DNA from: Embleya scabrispora DSM 41855
GTDB lineage: Bacteria > Actinomycetota > Actinomycetes > Streptomycetales > Streptomycetaceae
Direction: 5' to 3'
NCBI RefSeq assembly: GCF_000372745.1
Contig: NZ_KB889686.1
Location: 124,195 to 188,194, forward strand
Length of the DNA stretch: 64,000 nucleotides
Shown here piece after piece: positions 1 to 7,550 of the stretch (its first letter is position 1; each line of letters starts with the position of its first letter). The notes beneath the pieces were generated by a model. The model did not search any database. It saw nothing but the letters and a program-made list of their open reading frames with translations, and was not told the origin of the DNA. A program made the translations under genes and the position numbers.

Positions 1-198
1 CAGTCCCTCGGCCATCTCGGCCCGAAGCCGGGCTTCGGTGCCGCCGGTCGCGGCCGGCGCCCCGTCCGCGCGGATCCGGGCGAGCCCGAGGCCGGACGCG
101 AGGTAGCCGGCCACGGTGCACACCAACGCGACCGGGGCCGCGACCAGTTGGACCAGGAAACCGCCCGCGCTGCGGCCCGCGATGTTCGCGCTCGCCAT
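1..198 (-). pseudogene. MFS exporter fragment lacking its N-terminal half (continues off the left edge)
   Basis: Reading leftward from 198, the frame gives MASANIAGRSAGGFLVQLV, then APVALVCTVAGYLASGLGLARIR and LRAEMAEGL. In MFS drug exporters this is the middle of the protein (about TM5-6 and the start of the central loop), not the N-terminus. The frame stays open upstream of the ATG but shows no helices 1-4, and about 170 residues usually found before this point are absent. It lies back to back with a damaged DUF5937 regulator, the usual partner of such exporters, so the pair has probably decayed together. The C-terminal half lies outside the window. Confidence 0.6.
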
Positions 199-245
199 CT
201 TATCGGCGCAGGTGTGATGTCGAGATCGAATTCACCCCGGAGGAC

Positions 246-795
246 GTGGCCCGCACCCGCTTCGTGGTCTCCCCGCTGTGGGAGGTGATCGCGAGCGTGC
301 GGGTCCTCAAGGGCGCGGACGAACAGGGCATGCACCGTGCCTGGACGGATCAGGTCCGCCCGCGCCTGGCCGCCGCGAAGGTGGACCTGACGCCGCTGAC
401 CGAGCTGGTCCCGGTACCGACCCGGGCCCTCGCAGGCTTCCTGTGCCCGCCGCCGACCACCCCACGACCTCGCTGGACGTCGAGCCGGCCACGCTGCGCG
501 CCACCCCACGCGAACTGCTGCGCACCACCTCGGAGGTCGCGCCGGAGCGGATCGCCGCCCTGCGCGCCGACCCCGAGCGCGAGTTGCGCCGGTTGGCCGA
601 AACGATCGAGGCGTACTGGGAGTTGGCGCTCGCGCCGTACCGGCTGCGGATCCTGACGTTTCTGGAGGGGGACATCCTCTTCCGCGCCCGGCGGCTGGTC
701 GAGAGCGGCGCCCGCGGCCTGTTCAACGACCTGGACCCACAGGTGGCGTGGGACGCGGGCACGCTCCAGGTGCGACACCGGTTCGCCCGCGCGGG
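246..795 (+). pseudogene. DUF5937 / ArsR-type regulator, frameshifted and truncated
   Basis: The frame from 246 gives ARTRFVVSPLWEVIASVRVL, the standard start of DUF5937-ArsR regulators. The usual EFTPEDV just before it is also encoded (from 228), but no in-frame ATG or GTG precedes it. After CPPPTTP (about 465) the homology moves to another frame: DVEPATLRATPRELL, then APYRLRILTFLEGDILFRAR and GLFNDLDPQVAWDAG. Homology stops near 795, before the C-terminal winged-helix ArsR domain. So one frameshift plus loss of the DNA-binding half makes the gene non-functional. A sequencing error could explain the shift but not the truncation. Confidence 0.6.
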
Positions 796-899
796 TCCGC
801 GATCGGTCCGCGAGTGCGGTGGGCGGGACGCGTGGGAGCGCGTACGCTCTCGGTCTTGCCCGCGTCCTCATGATCGACTTTCCGAAAGCGAGCCCTACG

Positions 900-1328
900 G
901 TGCCCACGCTCCCCTGGACCACCCCGAACCCGGCCATACCCGGGACTCGGGTGCTCGTGATGGCCTCCCGGTTCGAGGTTCACTCGGCCAAGGACGTACC
1001 GAAGTTCTTCCTCAAATCACTGGCCGCCTGGCGTCAGGTGAAGTCCGCGCCGGGGGCGGTGGGCGCCTCGCTGATCGCCCAACCGCTGAAGCGCGTCTTC
1101 TACACGCTGTCCGCGTGGGAGAGCCGCGAGGCACTGGACACCTTCGTGCGGACCGAACCGCACCGCGGCATCATGGGGGCGCTGCGCCCGACCATGCGCA
1201 CGTCGACCTTCACCTTCTGGGAAGTGGCGGCCGAGAGCCTGCCGATCACCTGGCCGGACGCCCGTGCACACCTGGCCGACCAGGAGCGCGGGAACTCGAC
1301 CGAGCGCGACGGCAATACGAACTCCTGA
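900..1328 (+). CDS. DUF3291-type / antibiotic-monooxygenase-fold protein
   Basis: About 142 residues from GTG 900 (MPTLPWTTPNPAIPGTRVLV). An in-frame ATG at 870 is possible, but the family usually begins with this proline-rich stretch. Middle motifs are MASRFEVHSAKDVPKFF, WRQVKSAPGAVGASLIA and YTLSAWESREALDTF, and the end is MRTSTFTFWEVAAESLPITW. This is the pattern of actinomycete DUF3291 and spheroidene-monooxygenase-like small proteins with a dimeric alpha-beta barrel. It is probably cytoplasmic and a heme- or small-ligand-binding or oxidising protein. The substrate is unknown. It converges with the TetR gene that follows. Confidence 0.7.
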   Translation: MPTLPWTTPNPAIPGTRVLVMASRFEVHSAKDVPKFFLKSLAAWRQVKSAPGAVGASLIAQPLKRVFYTLSAWESREALDTFVRTEPHRGIMGALRPTMRTSTFTFWEVAAESLPITWPDARAHLADQERGNSTERDGNTNS

Positions 1329-1367
1329 ACACCGAACCTCCCGCCCGCCACGACGAGTAGGCGCGGG

Positions 1368-1976
1368 CTACGTCGCCGTACCCTGCGGCCAGCAGCGCAT
1401 GGCGAGCGCGGCGACGCGTTCCAGGGTCGCGCGGTCGACGCCGTCGACTGCCTGGGTGGACATGCCCTGGACCACCGCCGCGTAGTAGGTGGCGAGACCG
1501 TCGGCATCGGTGTCCGCGGGCAGCCGGCCGGTGGTCGTGTCGGCGACGATCCGCGCGCGCATCACCGCCTTGGACGCCTCGCGAATCGCACGCAGTTCGG
1601 CCTTGACCTCCTCGGACGCCGACGTGCAGTTGACTGCCGCGGTGATCACCATGCAGCCCGGCGGGTGACCGGGCTCGGTGTACGCGGCGGCCAGCGCGTA
1701 CAGCAAACTCTCCATCGCCCGGCGCGCGTCCGGCGCCGCGGTGATCACGTCACCGGCGACCGCACCGTAGGTGACCCCGTAGCGCCGAATGGCCTCGCTG
1801 AAGAGCTTGCGCTTGTCGCCGAACGCCGCGTACAGGCTGGGCGGCTTGATGCCCATCGCGGCCGTCAGCGAGGCCACCGAGGTCGCCTCGTAGCCGTGTT
1901 GCCAGAACTCGAGCACCACGCGGTCCAGCGCGGCCTCGCGATCGAAGCCGCGCGGGCGGCCTGGGGTACCGGACAT
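1368..1976 (-). CDS. TetR/AcrR family transcriptional regulator
   Basis: 202 aa. The N-terminal helix-turn-helix is typical: GRPRGFDREAALDRVVLEFW, then YEATSVASLTAAMGIKPPSLY and AAFGDKRKLFSEAI. The C-terminal ligand domain contains HPPGCMVITAAVNCTSASEEV, the signature of the TetR_C subgroup often found beside short-chain reductases and small redox enzymes. The start is ATG 1976. A near-perfect palindrome just upstream of the start is a likely autoregulatory site. The ligand and target genes cannot be told; the carboxymuconolactone decarboxylase transcribed toward it on the same strand is one candidate. Confidence 0.88.
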   Translation of the reverse strand: MSGTPGRPRGFDREAALDRVVLEFWQHGYEATSVASLTAAMGIKPPSLYAAFGDKRKLFSEAIRRYGVTYGAVAGDVITAAPDARRAMESLLYALAAAYTEPGHPPGCMVITAAVNCTSASEEVKAELRAIREASKAVMRARIVADTTTGRLPADTDADGLATYYAAVVQGMSTQAVDGVDRATLERVAALAMRCWPQGTAT

Positions 1977-1987
1977 GCTGCCATTGT

Positions 1988-2001
1988 ATAGCGATCGTTA
2001 T
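1988..2001. promoter_or_regulatory. Probable TetR operator
   Basis: ATAGCGATCGTTAT reads the same on both strands except for one G/T pair and sits 12 bp upstream of the TetR start. This is the size, symmetry and position expected of an autoregulatory TetR operator. Binding is inferred. Confidence 0.5.
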
Positions 2002-2090
2002 GAAACCTGGCGGACTCGGACCGAGCACGTCACTGAGGCACGGATGTCTCGCCGGCGAACAGCGCACCCCGGACGCCGGGCCCTCGACGG

Positions 2091-2645
2091 TCAGGCCCGC
2101 ACCGGATACGGCGCCGCCCACTCCTCCGCCGGCAGGCGAAGCGCGTTGGCCACGTAGGCGATCGTGCGGTACCACCCCGCCAGGACCAGGATCTCCACGA
2201 TCTCCCGGTCCCCGAACCGCACACGCAGGTCGGCCCACGCCTCGTCGGTGAGGTCGGCGCCGTCGTGCAGTTCGTCGACCACCCGCACCAGAATCGCCTG
2301 CCGTTCGGTCCACGCACCCGCGTCGTCGTACACGGTGGCCCGGAGCCGGCGCGGGCTCAGGCCGACCCGCCCGCCGAACACCTCGGCGTGTACGCCCCAT
2401 TCGTACGAGCAACCGGCCCGCGCGCATACCCGCTGCACCACCGTCTCCCGTTCCACGGCCGGCAGCGTGCCGTGCACCAGCAGCCCGGAGCCGAGCACAC
2501 GCATGCGCGACGCCAGTTCCGGATGGTGCTCCAGCACCCGGAACAGCGCGAGCGGCTCACGCTCGCGCGCCGGTCCCATCCAACGGGCCAACGCCGCCTC
2601 GGTCTCGGCGGCGTAGGGCGGCGACAACGGCGTGATCCGCGACAT
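2091..2645 (-). CDS. Carboxymuconolactone decarboxylase family (AhpD-like) protein
   Basis: 184 aa from ATG 2645 (MSRITPLSPPYAAETEAAL). The CMD core is seen at residues about 70-100: ERETVVQRVCARAGCSYEWG followed by VHAEVFG. It carries the Glu, Cys-x3-Cys, Tyr-Glu-Trp and His arrangement of the AhpD-like fold. Such proteins are small alkylperoxidase- or peroxidase-like enzymes. It is transcribed divergently from an HxlR regulator across a perfect inverted repeat, so it is probably the regulated target, for example induced by aldehydes, quinones or peroxides. The substrate is unknown. Confidence 0.85.
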   Translation of the reverse strand: MSRITPLSPPYAAETEAALARWMGPAREREPLALFRVLEHHPELASRMRVLGSGLLVHGTLPAVERETVVQRVCARAGCSYEWGVHAEVFGGRVGLSPRRLRATVYDDAGAWTERQAILVRVVDELHDGADLTDEAWADLRVRFGDREIVEILVLAGWYRTIAYVANALRLPAEEWAAPYPVRA

Positions 2646-2683
2646 GGACGCACTCCTGCACTGGCCGGTAGGGCCGATCGGCT

Positions 2684-2725
2684 GCTTCGCTTTCAGAAGC
2701 ACTATGCTGCTTCTGAAAGCGAAGC
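2684..2725. promoter_or_regulatory. Perfect 18-bp inverted repeat, likely HxlR operator
   Basis: The left arm GCTTCGCTTTCAGAAGCA (2684-2701) and right arm TGCTTCTGAAAGCGAAGC (2708-2725) are exact reverse complements with a 6-base spacer. It lies between the divergent CMD and HxlR starts, 39 bp from the first and 21 bp from the second. Each arm also contains a nested GCTTC/GAAGC pair, so two dimers could bind. This is the expected layout for an autoregulated HxlR switch controlling both promoters. Confidence 0.7.
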
Positions 2726-2745
2726 GCAAGAGAAGGGCAACGCCC

Positions 2746-3105
2746 GTGGGCAGCGACACCGACGACGAACGCGGCATCCCCCTTCCGGGCGGCCCGGTCC
2801 GGGGCTCGACCACCGGACGCGCGCCGATGGCCGCGCTCGACCTGCTCGGCCGGCGCTGGATCCTGCGCCTGATCTGGGAACTGAGCCGCGAGCCGGCAGG
2901 CTTCCGGGCCCTGCAACGCCGCTGCGACGACATGTCCTCCAGCGTCCTCAACACCCGCCTACGCGACCTGGTCGAGGCCCGAATCGCCATCCAGGACCCG
3001 ACCGGCCGCTACGAACTCACCCCCCTCGGCGCCCACCTCGTCGAGGCCCTCGACCCCCTCCTGGCATGGTCGATCGCCTGGGCAAGCGAATTGGAGAAGG
3101 ACTGA
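2746..3105 (+). CDS. HxlR family transcriptional regulator
   Basis: About 119 aa. The winged-helix HxlR domain fills most of the protein: APMAALDLLGRRWILRLIWE, then SREPAGFRALQRRCDDMSSS and VLNTRLRDLVEARI, ending with a wing and YELTPLGAHLVEAL. I chose GTG 2746 because an AGAAGGG ribosome site sits about 9 bases upstream; an in-frame ATG at 2704 lies inside the inverted repeat. HxlR proteins sense reactive aldehydes or redox change, often by cysteine. This one has a single Cys, in RRCDD. The divergent CMD gene is the likely target. Confidence 0.87.
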   Translation: MGSDTDDERGIPLPGGPVRGSTTGRAPMAALDLLGRRWILRLIWELSREPAGFRALQRRCDDMSSSVLNTRLRDLVEARIAIQDPTGRYELTPLGAHLVEALDPLLAWSIAWASELEKD

Positions 3106-3315
3106 ACACCCCCACCACCAGGGCCGGTCACCCCCGCGTGGTGCGGCGACCCGCCTCGCCCACGTCGACATCGGCCCGCCCCGACCGTCACACGTGGGCG
3201 CCGGAGCGGTGCACCCAGCCACCGGATACCGTGCGCTCCGGATGAAATGGACCACCACGCACACCTGGTGGTACTTCCCACCTTGATGGGCGGCAACTAC
3301 GACGACGCGTGGTAC

Positions 3316-4554
3316 TCAGCCGGCTACGTCCAGATAGGTCGCCATCTCGCGCATGTCGGCGGTCAAGGTTCGCTTCCGCTTGTGCAGAATGCCGCGCATG
3401 ACATCTCGCGCCATCGCCTGATGCCGTAGCCACTCGGGGGACACCGCGCGGACCTGCTTCAGTTCGTCCATGCCGCTCTGGTGATCGCCCAGGTTCACAT
3501 ATGCGTAGCCGACGTCGAGCCGATGCCGGTTCCAATTGTCACCGCTGGGCTGCCCGGCCTTGCGCCGGCCCTTGGCACTCAGTGGGCCCTCCTCCGCGCG
3601 CCGCAGGGCGGTTCTGGAATCCCCGGAGATCATCGCGTCCTCCACCGACTTCATGGCCACCGTGACCGGCCCGAAGGTGATCCCATGACGGTGGTAGTCG
3701 GTGCGTTCGACGCCCACCGCCGCGGCTGCCGCGGTCGCCATCCGCAAGTGGGCCTGTGCCTCCCGCGGACGGTTGTTGCGCACCGCGCCCGCCGCTCCAC
3801 GCAGCGCCAACCAGCCCCATACGGCGAGTTGTTCCGGCGTGGCCGTGGACATCTTCGGTTCGATCGCCTCGGCGGTCGTCATCGCCAACGTCTCCGCATC
3901 GTCCAGACGCCCCTGACGAAGCAGCAACCAGCACAACCCGACGACTCCCGAAGCCGCGCTCAGCGTGTCCTCGGCCGCCCGCGCATCCGCAATCGCACCT
4001 GCCAGGGCCTGATAGGCCAAGTCGTAGTGCCGTGTCTGCGTCAGGAAGCGCCCGGCCACCTGGTATGCCTCCGCACGCGTGACGAGTGCGCTCGCACGTT
4101 CCTCACCTTCGGCGTAGTACTCGACGGCTCGATCGGTACCCCGCAGTAGGTCGGGCAGGAGCAGTGCGACGCTTTGATATCGGTCGGCGTGGTAGAGCTT
4201 CGCCCCATCCAGGACGGTCCGACGCAGTGCCGGAAGACTCGGCTCCTCCCCCGGCTCGGGCAGGCGCGCACTCAGGCCCACCGGAGGCGTCAGGGCCTTG
4301 CGAAGCTCGATCAGATGGAGCCGGTTGGGATCATCCGAACGCACGGGTTCCGGTGCATCCGCAGCCAGTAGCGCCGAGGTCCGCACACCCAGGGCGCGGG
4401 CAATCGCATGCAGCGACTCCATCCGCAGCGTGCCGCCCTGCTCGACCTTGCGGATCGTCCCCAGCGACAGCTCGGCCGCCTCGGCCAGTTGCTCCTGGCT
4501 GTACCCGGCGCGGCGCCGGTACCTCCTGACGTTCTCACCGAGTGTTGCCGTCAT
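3316..4554 (-). CDS. XRE-family regulator with C-terminal TPR-like repeats
   Basis: About 412 aa from ATG 4554, preceded by GGTGGGG; an ATG at 4566 is an alternative. An N-terminal XRE helix-turn-helix is clear (LGENVRRYRRRAGYSQEQLA, then EAAELSLGTIRKVEQGGTLR). The remainder is alpha-helical tetratricopeptide-like sequence (AEGEERASALVTRAEAYQVA, RHYDLAYQALAGAIADARAA, LDVGYAYVNLGDHQSGMDEL). This architecture is widespread in Streptomyces and usually pairs with a small adjacent partner or peptide signal; none is obvious here. It may sense a peptide or partner protein through the repeats. It stands alone between convergent HxlR and the phosphoesterase gene. Confidence 0.85.
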   Translation of the reverse strand: MTATLGENVRRYRRRAGYSQEQLAEAAELSLGTIRKVEQGGTLRMESLHAIARALGVRTSALLAADAPEPVRSDDPNRLHLIELRKALTPPVGLSARLPEPGEEPSLPALRRTVLDGAKLYHADRYQSVALLLPDLLRGTDRAVEYYAEGEERASALVTRAEAYQVAGRFLTQTRHYDLAYQALAGAIADARAAEDTLSAASGVVGLCWLLLRQGRLDDAETLAMTTAEAIEPKMSTATPEQLAVWGWLALRGAAGAVRNNRPREAQAHLRMATAAAAAVGVERTDYHRHGITFGPVTVAMKSVEDAMISGDSRTALRRAEEGPLSAKGRRKAGQPSGDNWNRHRLDVGYAYVNLGDHQSGMDELKQVRAVSPEWLRHQAMARDVMRGILHKRKRTLTADMREMATYLDVAG

Positions 4555-4626
4555 GGTCCCCACCATCTGTTGGTCCACTCGCGCACTGCACCCGAGCCGG
4601 CGCGGCAAGGCAGCAACTGTCGCGCA

Positions 4627-5121
4627 TCAATCCAGGTCGTGCAGGGCCACGTCGGTGACCTCGCCCGCGTCGGCGGTCAGCGTCATGTACGTGTGATGCG
4701 GCTGTCGGCGTCGGTCGGTCGGCGAGCCCGGGTTGAGCAAGCGCAGGCCGGAGGCGGCCACGGTGTCCCATGGGATGTGGCTGTGCCCGAACACCAGCAC
4801 ATCCACGTCGGGATACCGCGCCGCACACCGCCGTTCCCGACCCTCCGCCGGACCCGTCTCGTGCACGACGGCGAACCGCACCCCGCCCAACTCGACCCGG
4901 GCCACCTCCGGCAACCGGCTTCGCAGATCCGGCCCGTCGTTGTTGCCGTACACCCCGACCAACCGCCGCGACCGGGCCTCGAACAGGTCCAGCGCGGCGG
5001 CGTCGACCCAATCACCCGCGTGAATCACCACATCGACCGCCGCCAACTCGGCGAGCAACCGCTCGGGAAGCACCTTGGCCCGCCGGGGCAGATGCGTATC
5101 GGACGTGAGCAGAATGCGCAT
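4627..5121 (-). CDS. YfcE/MJ0936-type metallophosphoesterase
   Basis: 164 aa from MRILLTSDTHLP. All calcineurin-like metal-binding motifs are visible in order: SDTH, IHAGDWVD, YGNNDG, VVHETG, VFGHSHIPW and LNPGSPTD. Family members are small manganese-dependent phosphodiesterases of unclear physiological substrate. It follows the SIS-domain gene by 110 bp on the same strand and may be the last gene of the catabolic cluster, although it could equally have its own promoter. The start at 5121 is chosen because the extra residues of the longer frame are not conserved. Confidence 0.88.
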   Translation of the reverse strand: MRILLTSDTHLPRRAKVLPERLLAELAAVDVVIHAGDWVDAAALDLFEARSRRLVGVYGNNDGPDLRSRLPEVARVELGGVRFAVVHETGPAEGRERRCAARYPDVDVLVFGHSHIPWDTVAASGLRLLNPGSPTDRRRQPHHTYMTLTADAGEVTDVALHDLD

Positions 5122-5231
5122 ACCTCCACCGTACGAGCCCAACCACCGCCCCGGGCGACACCGGGCCGGGTGAACCCTGTCGTGGCCGGCGTCGACCCAC
5201 CGGCCACGACCCGAGCGAGGCGCTCGAACGA

Positions 5232-6275
5232 TCAGGTGGTCGGAGTGACCTTGGCCAGGCCGATCGGGGCGTCCGGATTGGCGCCGCGGTGCAGGGCGAA
5301 GGTACGGGCGAGATTTTGCAGATGCACGGTGGTGGCGATCGCGCGGGCGGATTCCGTACGCAGGTCGCCCAGTTCGGGCGCCACCGTCGCGTGCGGTATA
5401 CCGTCGGCGACCAGGCGCGCGCGAAGGGCGGCGATGTCCGGTGCGGTCGGGCCGCCCAGGTCGATCAGCAACACCGGTACCCGATCGCCCAGTGCGGCGA
5501 TCGGCCCGTGCAGCAGATCGGCGACCGAGATGCCCTCGGCGAACACCCCCGACGTCTCCCGAATCTTGAGCGCGCCCTCCAACGCCACCGCACCCCCGAG
5601 CCCACGTCCCGCCACCACCAGGCGATCGTGGTGCGCCCAGTCCGCGGCCAACGCCTCACACGCGTCGGCACCGGCCAGTACCCGACTCACCGCCTCCGGG
5701 AGACCGGCCAGATCCGCGAGATCCGCGACGGTCGGCGGCAACGGACCGAGCGCAAGCGCGATCCCGACCATGGCCACAAGCTGCGCGGTGACCGTCTTCG
5801 TGGCCGGAACCGCGATCTCCGTACCCGCGTCCGTCGCGGCAAGCACATGCGCCTCCGCCGCAAGCACGCTGTCCGCCTCGTTGGTGACCGCCACCACCCG
5901 GGCGCCCCGCTCGCGCGCGGCCCGCACCGCCGTAACGATCTCGGGCGTACGACCCGACTGGCTCAACGCGGTGACCAGGTAGCCGGTGTAGTCGGTGTGC
6001 GCGTCGTACCTGGTCACCAGGCTGGGCGCGGCCAGCCCGGCCGGCCGCCCGGACGCCAACTCGTACAGGTAGCGCCCGAACGCCGCCGCGTTGTCCGAGG
6101 ACCCACGCGCAATCAATACCGACCCGTGCAACGGCACCGGCAACGCGTCCCGAATGGCCGCCGCCAGTTCCGGCAGTCGAGCCACCAACCGCCGCAACAC
6201 ATCGGGCTGTTCGGCCATCTCGGCGGCCATCACGGCGCCGGGGGCGGGAAGGGCGGGAGAAGCCGTGTTCGTCAT
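5232..6275 (-). CDS. Double SIS-domain sugar-phosphate isomerase/deaminase/deglycase
   Basis: About 347 aa from ATG 6275; ATG 6281 is equally possible, and GATGGG precedes both. The first SIS domain shows VLIARGSSDNAAAFGRYLYE, TALSQSGRTPEIVTAV and GTEIAVPATKTVTAQL. The second shows RLVVAGRGLGGAVALEGAL, ALKIRETSGVFAEGIS and LLHGPIAAL. The layout is that of the GlmS isomerase half and of NagB-II and FrlB-type enzymes, which act on aminosugar phosphates or phosphorylated Amadori compounds. There is no glutaminase domain. It follows a sugar kinase and an APC permease, so it probably cleaves or deaminates the phosphorylated imported compound. Which of these activities it has cannot be told from sequence alone. 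Confidence 0.85.
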   Translation of the reverse strand: MTNTASPALPAPGAVMAAEMAEQPDVLRRLVARLPELAAAIRDALPVPLHGSVLIARGSSDNAAAFGRYLYELASGRPAGLAAPSLVTRYDAHTDYTGYLVTALSQSGRTPEIVTAVRAARERGARVVAVTNEADSVLAAEAHVLAATDAGTEIAVPATKTVTAQLVAMVGIALALGPLPPTVADLADLAGLPEAVSRVLAGADACEALAADWAHHDRLVVAGRGLGGAVALEGALKIRETSGVFAEGISVADLLHGPIAALGDRVPVLLIDLGGPTAPDIAALRARLVADGIPHATVAPELGDLRTESARAIATTVHLQNLARTFALHRGANPDAPIGLAKVTPTT

Positions 6276-6362
6276 GTTCATCCCATCGATCGATTTCGAA
6301 CAACAAGGACCGAAAACCAAACCGCGACACCGAAACCCGACCGCAGCCGTGGGCCCCGGGCG

Positions 6363-6401
6363 GTGGCCGTGGCCGTGGCCGTGGCCGTGGCCGTGGCCGT
6401 G
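6363..6401. repeat. GTGGCC hexanucleotide tandem repeat
   Basis: Six full copies of GTGGCC plus a partial copy lie between the ROK kinase stop and the SIS-enzyme start, about 90 bp before the latter. On the minus strand the unit keeps the upstream frame open as His-Gly repeats, but this leader is probably untranslated. Copy number could vary by slippage without changing frame. Confidence 0.8.
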
Positions 6402-6458
6402 AACCATGGCCTCGGAGCGCGGAACAACCCGCCCCGCCCGCGGAGCGGACCAGCGCCG

Positions 6459-7475
6459 TCACGTCACCAACGCCCACCCCGGCCGCTCACCCCCAGCCAC
6501 GTCCCACGCCAGCGCGGCAGCGCCCCGCAGCGCCCCGTCGTGGATGTAGCGCGCCGCCACGATCACATCGCCCGGATCGGCCGTGCCCGGAGTGTGCTTC
6601 GCCAGGAAACCCCGCAGCACGTCGAGCACCCGCTCGGACACGGCCATCAGCCCGCCACCCACGGCGATCCGCGTCGGATCCAGCGCCAGATACAGGTTGA
6701 GGACGTGGCCCGCCAACACATCGAGGGCATGCTCGGCGATGGCGCGCAGGCGCGGGTCGGTGGAGGTCAGGATCGCCGCCGCGTCCGGCGGCAGGCCATT
6801 GCCGGCGAGTGCGTACAGGGACTGCGTACGGGTCATGAGCGGGCCGCCGCCGATCAACGATTCCAGGTCCGGCTCCTCCGGCCGACCCGGCACCAGCGAG
6901 TAGCCGATCTCGCCGGCCACCCCCCGCGCGCCGCCCACGACCCGGCCGCCGACCGTGAGCGCGGCGGCAACTCCCGTACCCAGGTTGACGAACAGCCCCG
7001 GATCGGCGGCAACCAGCGCGCCCGAGCGCAACTCGGCCAACCCCGCCGCCTTGACGTCGTTGGCCACCACCACCGGCACCGACCCGAACGCCTCGCGCGC
7101 CAGGCCGAGCACGTCCACGTTCTCGATTCCGGGCAGGTTCGGCGACAGCTCCACCCCGGCCGAGGTCACCGTGCCGGGACAGACCAGGCCCACCGCCACG
7201 ATCTCGCGCCGCCCGTCCCGGGTCACCGCCGCGACCTGCTCCCGGGCCAGCCGCAGCAGCCGATCCAGCGCGTGCGCCATGTCCTCGCCCGGCTCGCGGG
7301 TGGCCACCCGACGCTCGGCGAGCACCGTACCGGTCGCGTCGAGGGCGGCCATGGCCGTCTTGGTGCCGCCGATGTCGAGCGCGACTATCCCGAGGGAGTC
7401 GCGCGGCAGCGGTGGGTCGACCAGGTCAGCGGAGTCGAACACGATCGTCACAATCCTCGAGTCGGGCAATCGCAC
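6459..7475 (-). CDS. ROK family sugar kinase, zinc motif missing
   Basis: Up to 338 aa. GTG 7451 or ATG 7475 are possible starts. The ATP-binding motif is VALDIGGTKTAMAALD. The ROK core continues as GLVCPGTVTSAGVELSPNLP, VPVVVANDVKAAGLAE (catalytic Asp in NDV) and PGLFVNLGTGVAAALTVGG. ROK kinases phosphorylate glucose, fructose, N-acetylglucosamine and similar sugars. The canonical GH and CxCGxxGCxE zinc site is absent: the sequence is GEIGYSLVPGRPEEPDLESL, with Tyr in place of His and no cysteines. It lies between the SIS enzyme and the YhfX-like protein, so it probably phosphorylates the pathway intermediate acted on by the SIS enzyme. Confidence 0.87.
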   Translation of the reverse strand: MRLPDSRIVTIVFDSADLVDPPLPRDSLGIVALDIGGTKTAMAALDATGTVLAERRVATREPGEDMAHALDRLLRLAREQVAAVTRDGRREIVAVGLVCPGTVTSAGVELSPNLPGIENVDVLGLAREAFGSVPVVVANDVKAAGLAELRSGALVAADPGLFVNLGTGVAAALTVGGRVVGGARGVAGEIGYSLVPGRPEEPDLESLIGGGPLMTRTQSLYALAGNGLPPDAAAILTSTDPRLRAIAEHALDVLAGHVLNLYLALDPTRIAVGGGLMAVSERVLDVLRGFLAKHTPGTADPGDVIVAARYIHDGALRGAAALAWDVAGGERPGWALVT

Positions 7476-7550
7476 ATGGCACGGGCAACGGGCACGGGCA
7501 CGGGCAACGAGTAAGGGGCAACGGAAACAGTGGCCGTCGCAGCGGCCCGG

